Shown piece by piece: positions 18,021 to 26,604 of a stretch of DNA of 62,454 bases. Source of the stretch: Enterospora canceri (Eukaryota; Microsporidia; Enterocytozoonidae). The translations under genes were made by a program, and so were the position numbers. The notes under the pieces were generated by a model that was not told where the DNA came from, ran no database searches, and saw only the letters and a program-made list of their open reading frames with translations. The DNA lies in assembly GCA_002087915.1 (NCBI GenBank), contig LWDP01000006.1, positions 1 through 62,454 on the forward strand, read 5' to 3'. How positions within the stretch are numbered: position 1 is the first letter of the stretch; each line of letters opens with the position of its first letter.

Positions 18021-18083
18021 TAATCCCTTATAATCCCCTATAATCCCCTATAATCCCCTATAATCTCCCTTATAATCCCTTAC
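18021..18083. repeat. Short tandem repeat, unit taatcccc(t)ta
   Basis: About six imperfect copies of a 10-base unit (taatcccta / taatccccta), one of them 12 bases long, lie just beyond the 3' end of the Argonaute gene. The last copies touch its stop codon. The sequence is transcribed, if at all, as the 3' untranslated region of that gene. Confidence 0.85.
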
Positions 18084-20482
18084 AAGTAAAATAGGTTACT
18101 GCTAATCTTCCTGATCACATCCCTCATCTCCACTACGTCACCCTCGTTTCTCTCAAAGTAGGCCTTTCCCCTGACTGCTGCCAAATTGGCGTAGTAAATT
18201 GGTGGCACCACCGATACGCTCTTGGTTGCCCTGGCATAGAGGTGGCACAAGGAGAAGATGCTGGTGTGAAGTGCCTCCTGGGTGAATCCACTCTCGTTGA
18301 GAAGCACCTTGTAGCGAGTTGGCCTTGCTGTGCCCTGGAGAGCATGGGCACTGACGAGGAAGAAGTCGATTGGAGCCTCGTTTCCCATTCCGCCTACGAG
18401 TGTCCCTGGTGCCAGATTCCCCATGTCCTGTTCACCAGCAAACCTGACTGAATGCCTCTTCTGCGCCACGATGAAGTTCAATTCCGGATGGTAGTTTTTT
18501 TCCATTGCTGCAAGTGCCTCCTTCATTGCACTGATTTCCTGGGTGAAGACGGCCTCAAAGGCGGAGTCTCCGAGGCCGTCCCTGAAGAAGACAATTCGCT
18601 CTGGCTTCTTCTTCGTGGCCGTGAAATGCGCCCTGAGCAATGACGTCACTGTCTCCTTCAACGATGCCACTATCTCAGTCCTCCTCTTCTGCGTCCCAAT
18701 GACTGTCTTGTAGTTGACGAAGTCGTAGTCGATGCTGCCTACTGCTGCTACCACCGTAGGGGAGTCTACGTCTGTGACACCAGGATGCTGGACATTGAGA
18801 CCAATGAGCATCGTGGCCTTATCGGAGAAGATGCCCTCAGAAAGGGAGTGGTTCTCACCACCCATTTTTGCGTTTATTTTCAGGAGGATGTTTCCTATGA
18901 AATTTGGATTGGCCATCTTCGACGATGCATTTGCCCCCAGGACGCACTGGGTGACGTGGCCCGTGTACGTCTCGGCCACTCTCTTGATCTCCTCGTAGCG
19001 CATGGCCGACTTGTCAGGGAGGACGACCATGTTGAACTCCTCCTTCTCGGAAGCAAAGAACTCGTCCACGACTGAAATCTGCTCCTGAACAGGGTGCTCC
19101 CTTGGAAACCTGATTCCGTACCTGGTTGCCACCTCGATGAACTTGTCCAACACGTCATTTCGTAGGCGATCTCGCCCCCTGAAATAGAACACCTTCCACT
19201 TTCCAATTTCAACTGGTCTCAGGGCAGCCACGTCCCTCAGGTTCCACGATCCACCTGAAACCTGAACAGTCGTGTTCGAATACTTCACCACTGGTGGAGG
19301 CAGAATCATCCCCTTGCAGTTTGTGAACTTGTTGTCGAAGGCGACTCCGAAGGAGGAGAGCAGCTCGTTGCTGAAGACTCGCAGCTCCTCTGCCTTCTGC
19401 TGGATGATTCTGAATCGGTCATCTGGCTTCTTGGCCGCTATTTTGATCATCGAGGCAGTCATTGCCTCGTTCAGCTTTGGCGAGTATCGCTGCATCGGTG
19501 CCACCTCAAGCACCTCAATTGGGAAGTAGAGCTGCTGGTCTCTGACTCTGATTTCCACCAGTGGAAGATGGGGGTGCTTCAGCTCAAAATACTGTTTCTT
19601 GAAGTAGTCGGCCACAGACATCTCCTCCTCAGTCGAATTGTCCCTGTTGCTGAATTTCACCATTTTTCGGGTGGCAGAGTCCTCGACCAGGCCGCTGCAC
19701 GTGAACGACTTGTTTCTCTCGCCACGGTGCACCGTCCTCACCCTCAGCTTCCTCACGTATCGCTCCAGGTGGTGGTGGAACTCCTGCGTGGGCGAGCCAA
19801 GTGACCCGTAGAGGCGCGAGGACGCAACCAGATCGCTGACCAGGTCGATCAGCCGCTGTGGGCGGTAGAAGACGCCAAACGACTGGTCCAGGTTCAGAAA
19901 GAGGCCGTCTGTTCCGAGGCTGAAGGAGGCTGTGACTCCGCTCAGCACGTCCAGGCCGACTCCAATTGGAACTGGCCTCGTTGATGGAACAATCATCTTC
20001 CTCCTGTCCACGAAGAAGTGCTCCCTCTGGTGGTGTCTGATCAGCGCATTGAAGCAGTTCAGCAGCTCAAGTGGATTTCCGTTCTCGGATTTCACCGCGT
20101 TTCGGAACTCGATTTTGCACTTCTGGACGCCCTCCCTCAGCGGGAACTCCAGCTCGACGTCGTCGATCTGCTCCTTCGTCACGAGCGTGTCGTTTCCGTC
20201 AAAGGCGTAGGCCGTCTCGGCCAGGGCGCCGTTGTGCGCCAGGATCTTCTTCAGTCTCTCGAAGATGAAGGCGCTTCTCTTCACCTCAGGCGTAATTCGA
20301 ACAGTGTACTGGAAGAAGGTGATAGGGGGGCCAGTGTACCTGAACATGTTCGAGTAGACCTGGACCTCAGTTGGCTCGCTCACAGTCACAACCCTCGCTC
20401 GGGGCGCACTGCTTGCGCCCCTTCGGTCGTCAAAGCGTCTTCCTCGATCTCCACGGTCTCTGTCGCGTGCATCAAATGACAT
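18080..20482 (-). CDS. AGO: Argonaute protein with altered slicer residues
   Basis: Argonaute binds small guide RNAs and silences complementary RNA. The 800-residue protein has an Arg/Asp/Gly-rich amino end, a PAZ domain at about 225-345 (VADYFKKQY, HPHLPLVEI), a MID domain at about 480-560 and PIWI from about 555. The guide 5'-phosphate pocket is intact: Y496, K500, Q512, K535, K539. The catalytic tetrad is not. The first Asp is Asn (GLNVQHP, N563, codon at 18794-18796), Glu603 and Asp635 (FFRDG) are kept, and the last His is Asn (YYANL, N766, codon at 18185-18187). Guide binding is therefore likely but target cutting doubtful. The start at 20482 follows gtgacccca. No Dicer gene is in the window. 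Codon use is visibly more GC-rich than in flanking genes. Confidence 0.95.
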   Translation of the reverse strand: MSFDARDRDRGDRGRRFDDRRGASSAPRARVVTVSEPTEVQVYSNMFRYTGPPITFFQYTVRITPEVKRSAFIFERLKKILAHNGALAETAYAFDGNDTLVTKEQIDDVELEFPLREGVQKCKIEFRNAVKSENGNPLELLNCFNALIRHHQREHFFVDRRKMIVPSTRPVPIGVGLDVLSGVTASFSLGTDGLFLNLDQSFGVFYRPQRLIDLVSDLVASSRLYGSLGSPTQEFHHHLERYVRKLRVRTVHRGERNKSFTCSGLVEDSATRKMVKFSNRDNSTEEEMSVADYFKKQYFELKHPHLPLVEIRVRDQQLYFPIEVLEVAPMQRYSPKLNEAMTASMIKIAAKKPDDRFRIIQQKAEELRVFSNELLSSFGVAFDNKFTNCKGMILPPPVVKYSNTTVQVSGGSWNLRDVAALRPVEIGKWKVFYFRGRDRLRNDVLDKFIEVATRYGIRFPREHPVQEQISVVDEFFASEKEEFNMVVLPDKSAMRYEEIKRVAETYTGHVTQCVLGANASSKMANPNFIGNILLKINAKMGGENHSLSEGIFSDKATMLIGLNVQHPGVTDVDSPTVVAAVGSIDYDFVNYKTVIGTQKRRTEIVASLKETVTSLLRAHFTATKKKPERIVFFRDGLGDSAFEAVFTQEISAMKEALAAMEKNYHPELNFIVAQKRHSVRFAGEQDMGNLAPGTLVGGMGNEAPIDFFLVSAHALQGTARPTRYKVLLNESGFTQEALHTSIFSLCHLYARATKSVSVVPPIYYANLAAVRGKAYFERNEGDVVEMRDVIRKISSNLFYL

Positions 20483-20691
20483 TGGGGTCACAAAAATTTA
20501 TTTTGCATAAGGAAATGATTAAACAGGCGCAAATGATTTATAGGGCAGAATACGAATAAGGTTAACAGATCAGGATAAGCTTAAATTGTTTGCAAACAAT
20601 GGGGTGTATTTGGCTTATTCAGGTGTGAGTGGGTGAATTGGGCTGGTTTCAGCCTGTTTCGTTCTCTATCTCTGCCTTCTCTATCTCTGCC

Positions 20692-21600
20692 TTAGACACT
20701 CGTCTCGCTGTATCCACTTCGTTCACCCGAGTTGGACCCAAACAAGGTGTTCAAGTGGTACGATGAGTCAGAATCACCCTCAATGAACTCGTTGTTGCCT
20801 GCTTTCGTGTTGAAACTGACCTCAAAAATGCACCTCTTCAACAAATGGAGCATGGCCATCGAATCCTTCTCTTTTGACTCTGAGTGCCCTGACAAGTCAT
20901 CCAGGATGTCACCTGAATCGATTGCAAGCGTGTAGGAACTCTCGCTTCCTTCTGATTCAGTCTGATCAGATGGTCCATCAACTGCATCAGCTGCAGTAAC
21001 CTCAACATACGCCGTATGCTGCATTCCATAGAGTGATTTGAGGAAAACAGTCAATGGCTCCCTCATTTTCTTCAGACTCTGCTTCCTTGGTGCTGACGTA
21101 CTGCACTTGACACTCTTTTCGTACGCAACACCTCCTTTCTTAACTGGATCAAATGACACATTCAGCTCAACATCAACGTCACAGATCAGTGGATCCATTT
21201 TCACTTTTAATACGTCCTTGATTTTGAATCCAGTTGGAATGTACGTTTCATCACAGTCTCGCAGCAGTCGAATCAGCCGTTTGATTATGGGATTCCTCAT
21301 TTCAGTCTTCAGCAACCACAACCTGACGCAGGCGTCCGTTTCAGGTGGGCCCATTGTCAAACAGTTGTCCCTGATGGTGATTTTTGCTTCTACCCTGATT
21401 TCTAGGCGATATTTGTTCTCAATTTTGATGTAGAATTTGAAGCCAGTTCCAAGGGAGACCTCTTTTTCTTCCCTTTTCTTATTGAGATTCTCTAGCACGC
21501 TCTCTTCAACAAGGAATTCATCCGTGTGAGTTATGCCAGTGGCTGAGACTGTTACAGCCTGAACCATTTTGATGAGTGGTAGTATGCGTACTATAAACAT
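20692..21600 (-). CDS. Predicted secreted protein, unknown
   Basis: The product has 302 residues. The ATG at 21600 opens with a signal-like leader (FIVRILPLIKMVQAVTVSA). A beta-rich middle follows (FKFYIKIENKYRLEIRVEAKITI, then PLICDVDVELNVSFD), and then a Ser/Glu/Asp-rich acidic tail from about residue 205. No carboxy-terminal membrane segment and no recognised domain are seen. An alternative start at the next Met would give a shorter leader. It lies divergently next to the first gene of the ricin-B-like array and could be part of the same secreted set, but it lacks the cysteine signature of that family. Confidence 0.72.
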   Translation of the reverse strand: MFIVRILPLIKMVQAVTVSATGITHTDEFLVEESVLENLNKKREEKEVSLGTGFKFYIKIENKYRLEIRVEAKITIRDNCLTMGPPETDACVRLWLLKTEMRNPIIKRLIRLLRDCDETYIPTGFKIKDVLKVKMDPLICDVDVELNVSFDPVKKGGVAYEKSVKCSTSAPRKQSLKKMREPLTVFLKSLYGMQHTAYVEVTAADAVDGPSDQTESEGSESSYTLAIDSGDILDDLSGHSESKEKDSMAMLHLLKRCIFEVSFNTKAGNNEFIEGDSDSSYHLNTLFGSNSGERSGYSETSV

Positions 21601-21806
21601 ATGGATCAATAGTTGTAAACAAATTGATATTATTTATTTGTTAGGGTGATTAATCTACTAACAGAGTGATACGAGTACAGTAGTGATTTCTACTCCTAAT
21701 TCTGCTAGATTGATGTAATTGAATATTTACTAATAAATAGAAAATAATCATTATTATATAACACGTGTTTCATAAATGGGATTTATGACGCATTTCGGCC
21801 ACACAA

Positions 21807-23708
21807 ATGCGCATTGATTTGCCGAACACATTCCACAGGCCAGTTCTCTTCAGGAAAGCAGGAACCACGGAATACGTGGGATCATTTGATGTGAAGCAGG
21901 GTAGGCTTGAGATGCTTGGAAAGGAGTACGCCCAGCCATTTGAGATCATGAAGTACGCAGCAGAGGGAGTTGATGGTACTGCGGCGTACACTGAGACAGT
22001 TGGAATAAAGCTGGCTGATTCTGTTGAGTTTCTGACCAATTCTGATCATAATCCAGTGAAATCAGGTTATCAGCAACAATACGAAATTATTCAAATGAAT
22101 CAGGGGAGCATTTCAACCAAAACACTCGTCCAAATCAGGTCAGTGACTGATGGATCATGTTTGACCGCTAGTTTGGAGGAGAATCTGCTCTTTTACGATT
22201 GTAATTTGGGTAATGGTGATCAGATATTTGAGATTGAGGAAGTTGGTCTGGCTGATTTCAGTGATGGATTCTTCATCAAGAACTTCGTAGACGACAAGTT
22301 CATCACGTTCAACAGGAACGGGGTTGGAGCAGCATTGGGGACTGAGAAGGAGTTGGCGCACCTGTTTTATACGGCAGAAGGAGGAGACGTGGGTGATACG
22401 AGGAATCAGGTTGTGATTGATGCAAATGGAACTGATGAAATCTACGATAGAAACAGGGATTTGATTCGTAAGCAGAGTGGACACGTGTATGATGTTCAAA
22501 CAGGAGAGATGCCATTGACAGGATACGAGAAGGAGTATGCGCTGTTCAGGGAGTCAGACGGGAATCTGATGACAGAGAGGGCACATCTTGGCAGTACCAA
22601 ATCAACAAATTTATTTAGAATTGATCAGGTGAATGAAAATGTGTACAAAATACGCACAGGGAAAGGAGCGTGTTTGGAGTACGATAATGTGAGCAGAGGA
22701 TACAAATTCAAGAAGTGTGAGACCACAAACATGCAGTTGTTTGAGCTACTGAATATTGAACAGAAGGAGGTGTTTGATAGAATACGGCCAGAGGTGTTAG
22801 TTAGTGAGGAAGGTATTTTTGTTGAATTAGCTAGTAAAACAGGAGGAGCAGCCTACCTTGGAAACAAGGACAACAGACTTGGAGTTGTAGGAAACAAGAA
22901 GAAGGCATTGCACCTGAATGATCGTCTTGAGTTTGTTGATACGCTGGTGTATCAGGATGGTGGAATATTGATCACACCAAGTGATCATATTGATGGGATA
23001 ATGGAAGTGAGGATGGTAAAGAATCAAAATGATCATAAAAGCACCAATTTGATTGTAGGAGGGAAGTGTTTGACCTATAAGAGCGTAAGTCAGGAATTCA
23101 GTTTGGAGCCATGCAAGAACAAGGAAGGACAGAATTACAGGGTGGTTGAAGAGAGATACAAGGACAATTTGTATGGGAATCAAACAAGAAGGGTTGATAC
23201 GGTGAATTCTGACATATTTGTGGTTGTAAGATACATAAAACACGGTGAAATGTTCAAAACAGAACCAGTTGACTTGGGAAATGGTGGAGAAAGTGGGGTA
23301 GAGAGCAAACCTGAAACACAGAGCAGCAAAACAAGGACCAATCCATCACTACATGACGTAATGACCATAACTAACAGTGATAAAATGAATATGAGACAGG
23401 CCTACAGAAACACGCCTTTTGACAAACTGACTGAGACAGAATTGAGACAATTCGAAAATAAGCAGGTTCATAGAATGAAGATGTCGGAAATACAGAGGTT
23501 GACGCACAACAAGCTGTCTGAGACAGAAATAGAAGACGTAAAAGAGAGATCCAAATCAATGGTGCACATCAATACACACTACAACAATAACAGGTTTATC
23601 AAGAGCAACTGGTGTCTCCTACAAGACAACTTCAAAATGAACTACATGAAGGAAAACAAGGTGAATGAAACCAAAGCAGCCAGGTGGATAGCACCAAACA
23701 ACCAATAG
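21807..23708 (+). CDS. Ricin-B-lectin-like protein, three trefoil units, no signal peptide
   Basis: This is the first and longest member of the local beta-trefoil family. The 633-residue protein has three copies of the family signature Cys-x(8-16)-Cys-x(4-8)-Q-x-F. They start near residue 117 (GSCLTASL...QIFEI), residue 288 (GACLEYDN...QLFEL) and residue 418 (GKCLTYKS...GQNYRV). Such domains usually bind carbohydrate; no toxin A-chain is present. From about residue 495 the tail is polar and helical and ends MNYMKENKVNETKAARW, related to the LxYMKSGT tails of two shorter paralogues. Unlike its neighbours it has no visible signal peptide, and a stop codon lies seven codons upstream of the ATG. 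Confidence 0.85.
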   Translation: MRIDLPNTFHRPVLFRKAGTTEYVGSFDVKQGRLEMLGKEYAQPFEIMKYAAEGVDGTAAYTETVGIKLADSVEFLTNSDHNPVKSGYQQQYEIIQMNQGSISTKTLVQIRSVTDGSCLTASLEENLLFYDCNLGNGDQIFEIEEVGLADFSDGFFIKNFVDDKFITFNRNGVGAALGTEKELAHLFYTAEGGDVGDTRNQVVIDANGTDEIYDRNRDLIRKQSGHVYDVQTGEMPLTGYEKEYALFRESDGNLMTERAHLGSTKSTNLFRIDQVNENVYKIRTGKGACLEYDNVSRGYKFKKCETTNMQLFELLNIEQKEVFDRIRPEVLVSEEGIFVELASKTGGAAYLGNKDNRLGVVGNKKKALHLNDRLEFVDTLVYQDGGILITPSDHIDGIMEVRMVKNQNDHKSTNLIVGGKCLTYKSVSQEFSLEPCKNKEGQNYRVVEERYKDNLYGNQTRRVDTVNSDIFVVVRYIKHGEMFKTEPVDLGNGGESGVESKPETQSSKTRTNPSLHDVMTITNSDKMNMRQAYRNTPFDKLTETELRQFENKQVHRMKMSEIQRLTHNKLSETEIEDVKERSKSMVHINTHYNNNRFIKSNWCLLQDNFKMNYMKENKVNETKAARWIAPNNQ

Positions 23709-23786
23709 TAAGTAAACCGTATTTATTGACACAAATACATCATTGTTACAGGTTTGTTTAAATTGTTTCCATACAACAGTTGTAAC

Positions 23787-24317
23787 ATGATTTGCGTGGC
23801 TTTGTCGTTGTTGTCAACTGCAACTTGCTCAATCCAGCTTGGTGATGAATTCTCTCTCTCAGTGGGTGAGAAGTATCTTACGGCCCAAGATGGATCAATT
23901 GTTGCTGGACAGAAGGAAGACAGTCCGTTTTGGGTTGGAAGACCAAATGACCTGGGTGGACTCAATTTCGAAAGTGACGTCATGAATCAGGCACTGAACT
24001 ACAGTCCAGGAAGTCATAAACTGGTTTTATGGCGAAATGGATCAAATGTAACCACAAACAAGTGGGATGTGATAAAACGAGGTGAGAAGGTACAGCTGGT
24101 CTCGTTGAAGGGAACGTGTGCAGCACTGGATGGTACGGCATTTAAGGGCGTTAAGTGCGATCCAGATGACAGAAATCAACTGTTTACAGTTCACAAGAAG
24201 GGAGAGGAAAAGAAGGTGACACCAACAGGAAGTGGATTGACGTACGGAAAGTGCTCAAATCACAAGAAAAGCAACGAGACGTTTCCACAGGCTGAAACAT
24301 GGGGTAGTACAGAATAA
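23787..24317 (+). CDS. Secreted ricin-B-lectin-like protein, single trefoil
   Basis: The product has 176 residues. A short signal peptide (MICVALSLLSTATCS) leads directly into the trefoil (GDEFSLSVGEKYLTA). The last trefoil strand has the family signature GTCAALDGTAFKGVKCDPDD followed by NQLFTVHKKGE. The tail (NHKKSNETFPQAETW) resembles the YMKSGT...W tails of other members. The ATG at 23787 is the first in frame. It is closest to the next gene, with which it shares AGDEFxLSVG-like, ALNYSP and QLFTVHKKGE segments, so the two are a recent tandem duplication. Carbohydrate binding is inferred from the fold only. Confidence 0.85.
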   Translation: MICVALSLLSTATCSIQLGDEFSLSVGEKYLTAQDGSIVAGQKEDSPFWVGRPNDLGGLNFESDVMNQALNYSPGSHKLVLWRNGSNVTTNKWDVIKRGEKVQLVSLKGTCAALDGTAFKGVKCDPDDRNQLFTVHKKGEEKKVTPTGSGLTYGKCSNHKKSNETFPQAETWGSTE

Positions 24318-24387
24318 AACAACCTGTAATATATCATTGTTTAGCATATCATTGTTTTATGATGACTCCTGTGGTATAAATTGGAGA

Positions 24388-24395
24388 CTGTTTTG
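24388..24395 (+). promoter_or_regulatory. CTGTTTT box before a lectin-like gene
   Basis: ctgttttg lies 13 bases ahead of the ATG at 24401. The same core ctgtttt occurs before the lectin-like genes at 25160, 29701 and 38831, and cagtttt before 26605. A shared promoter element is inferred; the AT-rich background makes chance hits possible. Confidence 0.3.
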
Positions 24396-24400
24396 TTTCT

Positions 24401-25078
24401 ATGGTGCTACTTAATTTGTTGAGTGGTTTGATTCACTGTGAAATAAACGCAGGTGACGAATTCACCCTATCAGTTGGTGATCAATATTTCTACTATGACT
24501 CAAACAATGATGGTGTGAGTGGAACGAAGAGTAATACGCCAACATGGGTTGCCAAGAACCACAGTAAAGGGGGATTGACGTTTGAAAGCACTGAATTGAA
24601 GAAGGCACTGAATTATAGTCCAAGGTATAGGGGTCTTGTACTGTACTCCAGGGGAGTTAGAAAGCCAAACAACAACTGGACTGTGATAGAACAGAAGAGT
24701 GGGAAGGTTCAGCTCAAAGGAAACTATGGGAAATGCGGACTATTGACTAATGGGAAATTTAAGGCAGCAAAATGTAATGAAAATAATAAGAATCAGCTCT
24801 TTACAGTTCACAAGAAGGGTGAAGAGGTTTCAAGTGAAGATATTACGACACCATTGAAGGATGAGCAGCCTAAAAAGCAGTCAGGAGATAACTTTATAGC
24901 CAATAACGCGGCACAGAGCACTAAAACACCTAAAAAGAAACCTCAGGTTGAGAAGAGTAACAAAATGCCGCTTACCAAAGTGGAAACAAACCAAAACAAA
25001 CCACCAAAAAAGCTGAAAATGAATGGAAATGCTGAAATCAATGATAGCATGGTTAAAAATGGAAGTGTACTTGATTAA
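24401..25078 (+). CDS. Secreted ricin-B-lectin-like protein with Lys/Pro/Asn-rich tail
   Basis: The product has 225 residues: a signal peptide (VLLNLLSGLIHCEI), one trefoil (GDEFTLSVGDQYFYYD ... GKCGLLTNGKFKAAKCNENN ... NQLFTVHKKGEE), and from about residue 140 a polar tail rich in Lys, Pro, Asn and Thr. The tail ends KLKMNGNAEINDSMVKNGS, which fits the L-x-M-[DN]-G ... NG motif that closes the two large paralogues at 27219-29114 and 29701-31563. It is a tandem copy of the preceding gene with a different tail. Confidence 0.85.
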   Translation: MVLLNLLSGLIHCEINAGDEFTLSVGDQYFYYDSNNDGVSGTKSNTPTWVAKNHSKGGLTFESTELKKALNYSPRYRGLVLYSRGVRKPNNNWTVIEQKSGKVQLKGNYGKCGLLTNGKFKAAKCNENNKNQLFTVHKKGEEVSSEDITTPLKDEQPKKQSGDNFIANNAAQSTKTPKKKPQVEKSNKMPLTKVETNQNKPPKKLKMNGNAEINDSMVKNGSVLD

Positions 25079-25129
25079 ACTAGGACAATCACAATATTAC
25101 CAGTATAAACTGAAACAGTGTATCAAATG

Positions 25130-25138
25130 CTGTTTTAA
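25130..25138 (+). promoter_or_regulatory. CTGTTTTAA box before a lectin-like gene
   Basis: ctgttttaa lies 30 bases before the ATG at 25160. The surrounding stretch 25118-25139 (gtgtatcaaatg, then the box) closely matches 26564-26585 in front of the next paralogue, with only three differences. The promoter was therefore probably copied with the gene. Confidence 0.4.
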
Positions 25139-25159
25139 TATGGCAATTCAATCTCATCA

Positions 25160-26383
25160 ATGCTGGTGTTTCTGAATGCTGTGAATTGTATTATGCAGCC
25201 AGGTGATACATTCCGCCTGAAGAGTGGCAAAATGCATATTGGATCAAAAAGAAACAAGATGATTCTGAAGCCAAGGGCAGAGGATACGCCATACACTGCA
25301 ACCACCAATTCAAAGGGGAATGTCTCGTTTTCTACTTCTGATCCGTCTGAATACGGTGCGATCAAACAGATATTCATGGACGTATTCAGGCCAGGGCGAG
25401 CTGATGCTAAAAATAACTGGGAAGTTACTGAAAAAGGGGGATTAGCAACAGTTAAAAACAGTAGAGGAAAGTGTCTGACACGAGTTGGAGAGCGTTTGGT
25501 GAAAAAGGCCTGTAAGAACAAGAAGGAACAGCAGTTTGGAGTAGAATACGTGAAAAAAGCAGATCAAAATAGTGGAAGTGATCAATCAAAGAATGAAGGA
25601 GATAAAACACAAGAAGGAAATAGTCAGTCACAAGGTGCAAATACATCACATGATGAGCCAAAAGAGACTGAACTTCCAGGTGGAAGCACAGCTGTAGGAG
25701 GATCACAAACATCTCATCAGACATCTCATCAGACATCTCATCAGACTCAATCAGCTCATCAGACTCAAACAGGTCATCAGACTCATCAGGATCAGTCACC
25801 TCAGTCATCTTATCAAACACAAACATTTCATAGGATCCATCCATCTCATCAGGCACAATCATTTCATCACACCCATCCATCTCATCAAACTCATTCATCT
25901 CATCAAACTCATTCATCACATCCATCACATCCATCACATCCATCACATCCATCACATCCATCACATCCATCACATCCATCACATCCATCACATCCATCAC
26001 ATCCATCACATCCATCACAAACAAGCCAAACAAGCCAGAAGCCACAGTTGGACCACTCATTTGAATTCAAAAGACCAAGAATCATAAAAAGAACCATTTA
26101 CAGAGACAAATCCCTAGGAGAAGATTCACGAAAACTGCCTTATTCAGCAACGAAACCAGGTGAGACACCTGCATCCTCATCACCGGTGCAAGCAACGCAA
26201 GAAGCAATCAAAAACAGGAAACCAATTGAACCAGCAACTTGTGGTCTGGGAAAGGATCATGATCATGGATCAAACCCAGAAGTGCACCTGAATTACATGA
26301 AAAGTGGTACAGCAATGAGACCAGCAAACAGGATGCCAAACACAGAGAGGTGGCACGAAACAACACTTGTAAATGATTGGTAG
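25160..26383 (+). CDS. Secreted ricin-B-lectin-like protein with His-Gln-Thr and His-Pro-Ser repeats
   Basis: The product has 407 residues: a short signal peptide (MLVFLNAVNCIM), one trefoil (GDTFRLKSGKMHIG ... GKCLTRVGERLVKKACKNKKEQQF, to about residue 130) and a long low-complexity region. This region has Ser/Gln/Glu, then SHQT-type units (about residues 182-255), then about eleven HPS tripeptides, then SQT units. The end carries LNYMKSGTAMRPANRMPNTERW, the same tail motif as the gene at 26605. His-rich repeats can bind metals or interact with charged surfaces, but this is inference. A wall or coat role is plausible for such a secreted repeat protein. Confidence 0.85.
   Translation: MLVFLNAVNCIMQPGDTFRLKSGKMHIGSKRNKMILKPRAEDTPYTATTNSKGNVSFSTSDPSEYGAIKQIFMDVFRPGRADAKNNWEVTEKGGLATVKNSRGKCLTRVGERLVKKACKNKKEQQFGVEYVKKADQNSGSDQSKNEGDKTQEGNSQSQGANTSHDEPKETELPGGSTAVGGSQTSHQTSHQTSHQTQSAHQTQTGHQTHQDQSPQSSYQTQTFHRIHPSHQAQSFHHTHPSHQTHSSHQTHSSHPSHPSHPSHPSHPSHPSHPSHPSHPSHPSHPSQTSQTSQKPQLDHSFEFKRPRIIKRTIYRDKSLGEDSRKLPYSATKPGETPASSSPVQATQEAIKNRKPIEPATCGLGKDHDHGSNPEVHLNYMKSGTAMRPANRMPNTERWHETTLVNDW
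25916..26019 (+). repeat. 9-base tandem repeat (catccatca frame), about 11 copies
   Basis: Near-identical copies of a nine-base unit encode the His-Pro-Ser tripeptide array inside the lectin-like gene. Copies are almost uniform, which points to recent expansion and likely length variation between strains. Confidence 0.95.
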
Positions 26384-26604
26384 AAAGAAGTGATTACCAT
26401 AATAAGCCATTAGTCCCTGACTACGACAATAATACAATATATTGGTATGTAACTGTTTATAGGGTTTTCATTTACTTTTATACCACTGTTTATCAAATTG
26501 TAAGTAAACAATATCGGGTGTGAGAGTGGTATTACATTACTCAATGTCATATTCTATGAAACGGTGTATCAGAAGCAGTTTTAATTTCGATTTAATCCCT
26601 CATA
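26384..26604. other. Intergenic region with a 20-base match to the transposon remnant
   Basis: Bases 26411-26430 are identical to 5367-5386 in the transposon debris near 5.3 kb (tagtccctgactacgacaat). The match covers tagtc...gacta arms. It may be a solo terminal repeat or the footprint of a small element. The rest is AT-rich promoter sequence of the next gene. Confidence 0.6.

Noticed and set aside
25700..26020. CRISPR-like array
   Set aside because: Units of 9 and 12 bases are contiguous without spacers and lie in a coding frame; the genome is eukaryotic.
25452..26060. Minus-strand open frame with Met-Asp-Val repeats opposite the His-Pro-Ser region
   Set aside because: The repeat translates in several frames. 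The plus strand has the signal peptide and trefoil, so the minus frame is a by-product.
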